Source of the DNA: JBBRQP01 sp038226175
GTDB lineage: Bacteria; Cyanobacteriota; Cyanobacteriia; Gloeobacterales; Anthocerotibacteraceae
Length of the DNA stretch: 54,711 nt
Assembly (NCBI GenBank): GCA_038226175.1
Contig: JBBRQP010000012.1
Location: 1 to 54,711 of the forward strand
Direction: 5' to 3'
Shown here: piece by piece, positions 49,616-54,711 of the stretch
How positions within the stretch are numbered: position 1 is the first letter of the stretch
How the letters are laid out: each line of letters starts with the position of its first letter
The notes under the pieces: generated by a model
What the model was told of the DNA's origin: nothing
Databases searched by the model: none
The model's input: the letters and a program-made list of their open reading frames with translations, nothing else
Translations under genes and position numbers: made by a program

Positions 49616-52213
49616 TTATTTGGCAGTAAACCGTAATCGCTCATTAGCCACATCTACATAGATCGTGCTGCCTTCAGGGAAATCACCACTGAGCAGATGG
49701 TTGGCAATCGGGTTTTCTAGTTCCCGTTGGATAGCACGTTTGAGCGGACGAGCCCCGTAGTTAGGGTCATAGCCGACATCCGCCATAAATTGTAGGGCTT
49801 CGGGGGTGATCTCCAGATTAAGTTTTTGGGCAACTAGGCGTTGACGTAATTGTTCGAGCTGAATTTGGACAATGTTGGCGAGTTGGTCTTTGCGCAGCGC
49901 GTGGAAGATAATCACCTCATCCACCCGATTGAGAAACTCAGGACGGAAACGACTGCGTAGGGATTGCATTGCCCGCTCGCGCATCTCTGGGTAACGGCTA
50001 TCATCTCCAGCAAATTCGAGGATCGCTTCAGAACCAATATTTGAGGTCATGATCACAATCGTGTTGCGGAAATCCACTGTATGCCCCTGAGAATCCGTCA
50101 ACCGCCCATCATCTAGGAGTTGCAGCAGGATATTAAATACATCGGGGTGGGCTTTTTCGATCTCATCAAAGAGGATGACGGCATAAGGACGGCGACGAAT
50201 CGCTTCGGTGAGTTGACCACCTTCGTCATAGCCCACATAGCCCGGAGGCGCACCGATCAGACGCGCTACCGTATGTTTTTCCATGTACTCAGACATATCA
50301 AGGCGGACGAGGGATTGACGGTCATCAAAGAGCAATTCCGAGAGCGCTTTGGCAAGTTCAGTTTTACCCACACCCGTCGGCCCCAAAAAAATAAACGATC
50401 CCAAAGGTCGATTGGGGTCACTTAAGCCCGAGCGAGAGCGACGAATGGCAGCCGAGACCGCGGTCACCGCTTCATCCTGACCAATCACTTGCTTATGTAA
50501 TACGCTCTCTAGTTGCAGAAGTTTCTGTTTTTCTGAGGTGAGGATATTAGTGACTGGAATGCCTGTCCACTTAGCGACGATTTCCGCGATATCCTCTTCG
50601 GTCACCTGTTCGCGCAGCATCGATTTACCGCTTTGATGACGCTGCTGGTCATGCTGTTCTTTGAGTTGCAGCTCACGGTTGAGATCCGCGAGTTTGCCAT
50701 ATTTCAGTTCTGCTGCGCGACTCAGATCGACTGCCCGTTCGGCCTGCTCAACGGCACGATTGACATCCTCAATTTCGCCTTTGAGTTTTTGGATCTCATC
50801 GAGGACATTACGTTCTTGTTGCCATTGGGCATTTAAACGATCTTGGTCTTCTTTGAGACTGGCCAAATCCCGATTGAGGCGGTTAAAGCGTTCGACTGAG
50901 GCGGTATCGGCTTCTTTTTGGAGGGACAAACGTTCCATTTCCATCTGAAGAATCTTGCGGTCAATTTCATCAAGTTCGACGGGCTTAGAAGTGATTTCCA
51001 TTTTGAGTTTTGCCGCCGATTCATCAACGAGATCAATGGCTTTATCCGGCAGAAACCGTTCAGAAATATAGCGATTAGAAAGCACAGCGGCAGCCACTAA
51101 AGCCGCATCGGTAATTTTGACCCCGTGGTGCAATTCGTAGCGTTCCTTGAGCCCGCGCAAGATCGAGATTGTATCTTCAACGGTCGGCTGATCCACAAAA
51201 ACTTGCTGGAAGCGACGTTCGAGAGCCGCATCTTTTTCAATGTATTTGCGATATTCATCCAGTGTGGTGGCACCAATACAACGCAGCTCGCCTCGAGCTA
51301 ACATCGGTTTGAGTAAATTACTCGCATCCATGGAGCCTTCGGTGGCACCTGCGCCCACGACTGTATGAATCTCATCAATAAATAAGACGACTTGCCCTTC
51401 TGAATCTAAGACTTCTTTTAAAACAGCTTTTAAGCGTTCCTCAAATTCACCCCGATATTTAGCTCCAGCAATCAACGCCCCCATATCAAGACTAATTAGC
51501 TGACGATTTTTGAGTGATTCGGGCACATCACCGCGAATAATCCGTTGCGCTAGCCCCTCAGCAATCGCCGTTTTACCCACACCCGGTTCACCAATCAAAA
51601 CTGGGTTATTTTTGGTACGCCGCGATAGGATCTGAATTACCCGGCGAATCTCCTCATCACGCCCAATCACCGGATCAAGCTTACCCATCTCGGCTTGTTT
51701 GGTCAGGTCACGCCCATATTTTTCGAGGGATTGATATTTGCCTTCTGGATTCTGATCGGTGACTTTTTGGGAACCACGCACCGCTTCGATAGCTTTTTTG
51801 AGTTTGTCTTCACTGAGATTGACTTCTCGTAAGACTTTACGACCAATGCGCTCATCGGTCGCAAGGCCGAGTACGAGATGTTCGACCGAAATAAATTCAT
51901 CTTTGAGACTTTTGCGCGCGGCATCAGCGCGGTCAAGTAGGGTATCCACCGAACGCCCCAGATAAATACTTTCAGAATTAGATACTTTGGGATTGCGCTC
52001 GATATAGCTCTCGACTAAGCGGCGCACTTGTTTAGGATCCGCATTAGCTTGTTTAAGGATGGTAGTCATCAAGCCATTTTCTTGATCAATCAGGGTGACA
52101 AATAGATGTTCTGATTCGAGTTGCTGCTGACGGTAACGACGAACCGTATCCTGCGCTCCAACTATGGCTTCCCAGGCTTTGGCGGTAAAAATGTCAGGGT
52201 TGGTGGGTTGCAT
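49616..52213 (-). CDS. clpB: ATP-dependent disaggregase ClpB
   Basis: The 865-residue protein has an N-terminal Clp_N domain (1-145), first AAA+ (GEPGVGKTAIAEGLA near 205, GAGATEGSMDASNLLKP), a coiled-coil middle domain (about 400-520) and second AAA+ (GPTGVGKTELAKALSE near 605, IGAPPGYVGYDEGGQL). It threads aggregated proteins together with DnaK. Interestingly dnaK, groESL, clpB and a second Hsp70 lie in the same 55 kb but not in one operon. Confidence 0.97.
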   Translation of the reverse strand: MQPTNPDIFTAKAWEAIVGAQDTVRRYRQQQLESEHLFVTLIDQENGLMTTILKQANADPKQVRRLVESYIERNPKVSNSESIYLGRSVDTLLDRADAARKSLKDEFISVEHLVLGLATDERIGRKVLREVNLSEDKLKKAIEAVRGSQKVTDQNPEGKYQSLEKYGRDLTKQAEMGKLDPVIGRDEEIRRVIQILSRRTKNNPVLIGEPGVGKTAIAEGLAQRIIRGDVPESLKNRQLISLDMGALIAGAKYRGEFEERLKAVLKEVLDSEGQVVLFIDEIHTVVGAGATEGSMDASNLLKPMLARGELRCIGATTLDEYRKYIEKDAALERRFQQVFVDQPTVEDTISILRGLKERYELHHGVKITDAALVAAAVLSNRYISERFLPDKAIDLVDESAAKLKMEITSKPVELDEIDRKILQMEMERLSLQKEADTASVERFNRLNRDLASLKEDQDRLNAQWQQERNVLDEIQKLKGEIEDVNRAVEQAERAVDLSRAAELKYGKLADLNRELQLKEQHDQQRHQSGKSMLREQVTEEDIAEIVAKWTGIPVTNILTSEKQKLLQLESVLHKQVIGQDEAVTAVSAAIRRSRSGLSDPNRPLGSFIFLGPTGVGKTELAKALSELLFDDRQSLVRLDMSEYMEKHTVARLIGAPPGYVGYDEGGQLTEAIRRRPYAVILFDEIEKAHPDVFNILLQLLDDGRLTDSQGHTVDFRNTIVIMTSNIGSEAILEFAGDDSRYPEMRERAMQSLRSRFRPEFLNRVDEVIIFHALRKDQLANIVQIQLEQLRQRLVAQKLNLEITPEALQFMADVGYDPNYGARPLKRAIQRELENPIANHLLSGDFPEGSTIYVDVANERLRFTAK

Positions 52214-52357
52214 GGCAAATTTTGTAGGCGTCTATACCTCTATTCTAGCCCTGCTCCCCAAAAGGATTAGCTAGGTTTCATCGTACATAGCCTAGGGACT
52301 CTGTTTTCCGCAACGGGGCTGATCTATCACCGCCTATCTCTGGTCAAAAAGAGTACG

Positions 52358-53737
52358 TTATGGGGTTTTGGAAGGGACTTGTTGACAGTATTGCTGGACT
52401 ACTTGGGCGGTCTTTTGGGCTTGGACGACGGCATCATTTAATGTACTGCCGCTCAGATAGTTGTGACACAAAAAGAGACCAGGTAACTTTGTGAGCAGGT
52501 TCTCGATATAGGTGATTTTGGCAGTATGACCGAGACAAAACTGGGGATAGGAGCGTTCTTGACGATGACAAAGTAATACTTTGGGTTCTTGTCGGATACC
52601 AAAAATTTTTTGCAAGTCACCATGAGCTAAACGGATGAGGTCTTCTTCGTCCAAATCCTGCACTTGGGCATCTAAAGTACCTCCCAAAAGTGAGGTCAAA
52701 ACCTGCCAGCCTACGGGAGCTCGCTGGGGAAACAAGCTCGAAGCCCAGACAGCCCCTAAGGTATTTAAGCCTTGAGGCCGCCCAATAAGATGCCCCCAAC
52801 CATTGAGCGGGTGTGAAAGGGCGACTTGAGGATAAGCCAAACTCACACTAGCCAAGGGCGGATAGTAGATGCTGCTTAATTTGCGGGCCAAAGGTGCAGC
52901 CAAATCTTTGAGTAACGTCGCTCCTACATAGGCAGGTGTCGCCAAAACCAGCGTTGGAACTATTAAAATTTGCCCGCTCTGAAATTCGACGCGATAACCA
53001 CCCGTCTCATTGGCTGTCAGCAGCACTACTTCTTGACCCGGAAAAAACTGGGCATCAAGGGTCTTACGTAGGGCAATTACCAATTCCTGCAAGCCCTGCC
53101 GAAACGAGATTAAGGGCGAGAAAGTCTTACGGTATCGCCGAAAAAAATTGTCGAGCAGGCGGCCTTTACTCTGCTCTAAGCTAGCCCAGTCTGGCAATGT
53201 GGCCTGGACACTGAGCTGTCCTGGATCACCCCCGTACACAAAGCTAATAAAAGGTGCAATCAAGATATTAGCCACTTCTTCACCACAGCGGCGGGTGATA
53301 AATTCACGAATATTTTCTTCTTCATGACGTAAGCGACGCGGAACTGTAACCTCACCTAAGCAGCGCAATTTACCTTGAGGAGATAGAAGTGGCGTTGCCA
53401 AAAGTGTCAACCAGTTGGTAGGAAAAGGCGAGAGTTTTTGTTGAGACCAAAGATAGCGTAAGGGCTGAATCTGGGCGCTGACCAGGCTTTCGCGCAAACC
53501 CAACTCGACGATCAATTCTAAAAGTGTCGGTGTCGCCACAAGGTCTCTGACTTCAGCTTCAGCCAGAAAATCACCTTGGCTAACGGATTGGATCGTGCCG
53601 CCAGCACGTAGACGTTGCTCGACTAGGCTGACACGGATGCCCTGTTGCCGTAGACGATAGGCCAAAACTAAGCCGGATAACCCCGCCCCAATAATCAATA
53701 CATCAGCGGATGATACTGTTGCTCCGGGTTCAGCCAC
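52358..53737 (-). CDS. hemY: Protoporphyrinogen oxidase, HemY type
   Basis: The 459-residue flavoenzyme has the Rossmann FAD motif DVLIIGAGLSGLVLAYRLRQ (13-32), VEQRLRAGGTIQSV, and the C-terminal FAD-binding PGLFLCHNYLSGSTLNDAV. It catalyses the last common step of haem and chlorophyll synthesis using oxygen. Most cyanobacteria are known to use the unrelated HemJ, so a HemY enzyme is informative for lineage. Confidence 0.88.
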   Translation of the reverse strand: MAEPGATVSSADVLIIGAGLSGLVLAYRLRQQGIRVSLVEQRLRAGGTIQSVSQGDFLAEAEVRDLVATPTLLELIVELGLRESLVSAQIQPLRYLWSQQKLSPFPTNWLTLLATPLLSPQGKLRCLGEVTVPRRLRHEEENIREFITRRCGEEVANILIAPFISFVYGGDPGQLSVQATLPDWASLEQSKGRLLDNFFRRYRKTFSPLISFRQGLQELVIALRKTLDAQFFPGQEVVLLTANETGGYRVEFQSGQILIVPTLVLATPAYVGATLLKDLAAPLARKLSSIYYPPLASVSLAYPQVALSHPLNGWGHLIGRPQGLNTLGAVWASSLFPQRAPVGWQVLTSLLGGTLDAQVQDLDEEDLIRLAHGDLQKIFGIRQEPKVLLCHRQERSYPQFCLGHTAKITYIENLLTKLPGLFLCHNYLSGSTLNDAVVQAQKTAQVVQQYCQQVPSKTP

Positions 53738-53781
53738 CGCAAGCGTCCGTAGGGTTTTATCATCCTAGCATTGAGACAAAA

Positions 53782-53985
53782 TTACGAAGACATCTGAAAG
53801 AGAGCATGAAGATACGTACGCGCAGCACGTCGGTCACCGCTGCCATTTTGTAATAAAAAAAGTGAGACCGCCGCTGTAAATACCCGACTTTGATCCCAAT
53901 CTTGATGGTCTTGCAGATAGGTCTGGAGCGTCTCGTGTAGTTCTTCAGGAATTTCGGCGAGGATGCTAATCATGGAGCTTTGCAT
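53782..53985 (-). CDS. DUF2811 small protein
   Basis: The protein has about 67 residues from ATG 53985 (a longer frame begins at 54027). EIPEELHETLQTYLQDHQDWDQSRVFTAAVSLFLLQNG and RRAARTYLHALF match the cyanobacterium-restricted DUF2811 family. Function unknown; cytoplasmic. Confidence 0.85.
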   Translation of the reverse strand: MQSSMISILAEIPEELHETLQTYLQDHQDWDQSRVFTAAVSLFLLQNGSGDRRAARTYLHALFQMSS

Positions 53986-54217
53986 AGCTGGTCTCAAAAG
54001 TGATGAGACTTCATTGATAACGGTCAATGAGCAGCTCTGTCAATCTGGCAATTTATCCTAAATTTCACTGCCATAACTGAAATCCTAACGCTAGCTTCGC
54101 CTATTTTCTTTGATCCCCGCAATATTTCTTCATGTTTTTCTCTTGCGACTATTGGCAAGAAGTCAGCTTTGAAATTGCCTATTTTTCTTGTAAAAAGCGG
54201 ATTTTCTTAGATTTACC

Positions 54218-54259
54218 TGTGGAAAACCTGTGGAAAACCTGTGGAAAACCGGGGGAAAA
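54218..54259 (-). promoter_or_regulatory. Tandem DnaA boxes, candidate oriC element
   Basis: TGTGGAAAA occurs at 54218-54226, 54229-54237 and 54240-54248, with a degenerate GGGGGAAAA at 54251-54259; the period is exactly 11 bp, about one helical turn. The complement TTTTCCACA is the DnaA-box form reported for cyanobacteria. AT-rich DNA adjoins on the left and could serve as an unwinding element. dnaA and dnaN are not in the window; cyanobacterial origins are not always beside dnaA. Confidence 0.55.
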
Positions 54260-54371
54260 CCTCATTACTTTGCTCGATCATTAAGTTTTACAACAATTTC
54301 TCAAGGCAATAAATTCGAGCTAGCAGGGCTAAATTTACCCAATATTACAGAAACGTTACCTTAGTAGAAGC

Positions 54372-54397
54372 CCAGAGATTTCTTGAGAAATCTCTGG
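54372..54397. repeat. Perfect 12-bp inverted repeat
   Basis: CCAGAGATTTCT-TG-AGAAATCTCTGG is perfectly symmetric. No T tract follows, so it is less likely a terminator than a protein-binding site or cruciform. It lies between the DnaA boxes and the truncated gene at 54465. Confidence 0.6.
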
Positions 54398-54464
54398 TGC
54401 AGTACGATGTGTTAGCCCTAAAAATGGGCAAACTATAAGTAAATACGTGTGAGGTCAAGTCAAC

Positions 54465-54575
54465 GTGCGCATCGATCGGCCTAGATCTGGGGATCAAGAA
54501 ATAGCGCACACCCCGTTTCGTCGGACGCTAGACCGACTGCACCTAGTCAGCGAGGCTATTTACCTCCAAGCCTTA
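54465..54575 (+). pseudogene. Start of an unknown gene cut by the IS630 insertion
   Basis: From GTG 54465, with GAGGT about 10 bp upstream and TATAAG further up, 36 codons are open (RIDRPRSGDQEIAHTPFRR, LDRLHLVSEAIYLQA) up to the IS boundary at TA 54574-54575. The frame continues into IS sequence only by chance. No family recognised. It looks like a gene interrupted near its 5' end. Confidence 0.35.
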
Positions 54576-54587
54576 CAGCAATTTTCA
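54574..54587 (+). repeat. IS630 left terminal inverted repeat with TA target
   Basis: TA (54574-54575) then CAGCAATTTTCA (54576-54587), the inverted counterpart of the repeat at 103-116 with 10 of 12 bases matching. It places the left end of the element 40 bp before the transposase start. Confidence 0.65.
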
Positions 54588-54627
54588 AGTGAAAGAGCTA
54601 TATTAATTGGACTAAATGGAGAGGGTG

Positions 54628-54711
54628 ATGGGAAAACCATATTCAGTGGATCTGCGCCAACGGATTTTAGCTGCCTACTTCAATAAAGAAGGCTCACAAC
54701 GAATAATTGCC
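54628..54711 (+). CDS. IS630-family transposase, N-terminal end (partial)
   Basis: ATG 54628, preceded by GGAGAGG, opens a frame that runs off the window: 28 codons reading GKPYSVDLRQRILAAYFN and then EGSQRIIA. This is the helix-turn-helix start typical of IS630/Tc1-type transposases. Same strand as the tail at the left edge, so the two copies bounding the window are in direct orientation. Confidence 0.85.
   Translation, partial: MGKPYSVDLRQRILAAYFNKEGSQRIIA

Larger units (their letters stand above)
54028..54464. other. Long intergenic region with DnaA-box array
   Basis: There are 437 bp without a supported gene, AT-rich between about 54100 and 54215. It contains the phased DnaA-box array (54218-54259) and a perfect 12-bp palindrome (54372-54397). 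See these entries. Confidence 0.7.

Noticed and set aside
54218..54259. CRISPR array suggested by the short tandem repeats
   Set aside because: The repeat unit is 11 bp with no unique spacers of normal length, and no cas genes are present.
1..54711. Composite transposon of 54 kb between the two IS630 copies
   Set aside because: The interval holds many essential single-copy genes (infB, tyrS, rplS, groESL), so ordinary chromosome between repeats is far more likely.

Overview
This window is chromosomal DNA from a cyanobacterium of moderate GC content. The lineage markers are psbH and psbN, an ApcF-type allophycocyanin subunit, plant-type [2Fe-2S] ferredoxin, a plastid-terminal-oxidase-like protein, HemY-type protoporphyrinogen oxidase, and several cyanobacterium-restricted small families (DUF2811, DUF3153, EbsA-like, NuiA). 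Remnants of a GloVer-type repeat protein fit a deep-branching cyanobacterium, but I cannot place the genus.

Both window edges lie inside IS630-family insertion sequences in the same orientation. The left edge holds the last 34 codons of a transposase with its right inverted repeat. The right edge holds a left inverted repeat and the first 28 codons of a transposase. The window is probably one contig broken at repeated IS copies.

Layout. 0.4-5 kb: nuclease inhibitor nuiA, a small HExxH protein, and a MarR-EmrA-EmrB type efflux operon. 4.8-12.6 kb: an Hsp70-like ATPase, a secreted S53 (sedolisin) peptidase, an ECF sigma/anti-sigma operon, and a two-component pair. 12.6-16.4 kb: a broken GloVer gene, apcF with an odd in-frame tail, and a patatin phospholipase with a GAF-like C-terminus. 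16.4-20.8 kb: MATE transporter, tRNA-Trp, rplS, and fabF-tyrS overlapping by 4 nt. 20.9-22.6 kb: a compact three-gene cassette (TIGR04255 family, HEAT-like, unknown). 23-28.4 kb: group 2 sigma factor, recO, an RsbW-like ATPase, dnaK, and Uma2. 28.6-32.8 kb: infB-ylxR-psbH on the minus strand, opposed by psbN and a STAS/HATPase-like protein. 32.8-35.7 kb: a patchwork of polymorphic-toxin pieces (Hint, toxin tip, Imm27 and other putative immunity genes, DUF433), much of it decayed. 36-45 kb: CIRCE-controlled groESL, anmK, petF, tgt and several cyanobacterial genes. 45-54 kb: a nuclease-like gene, tRNA-Val, PTOX, a pyrC homologue lacking metal ligands, a metallophosphoesterase, a broken UPF0175/DUF3368 toxin-antitoxin pair, clpB, hemY and DUF2811.

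Near the right end there is a helically phased tandem array of the cyanobacterial DnaA-box sequence (three perfect copies 11 bp apart, plus one degenerate) beside AT-rich DNA. This is a candidate replication origin or DnaA-binding control site. The best candidates for an undescribed system are the three-gene cassette at 20.9-22.6 kb and the patatin-GAF fusion. Several accessory genes are interrupted by a single in-frame stop with intact reading on both sides, which suggests recent pseudogenisation.
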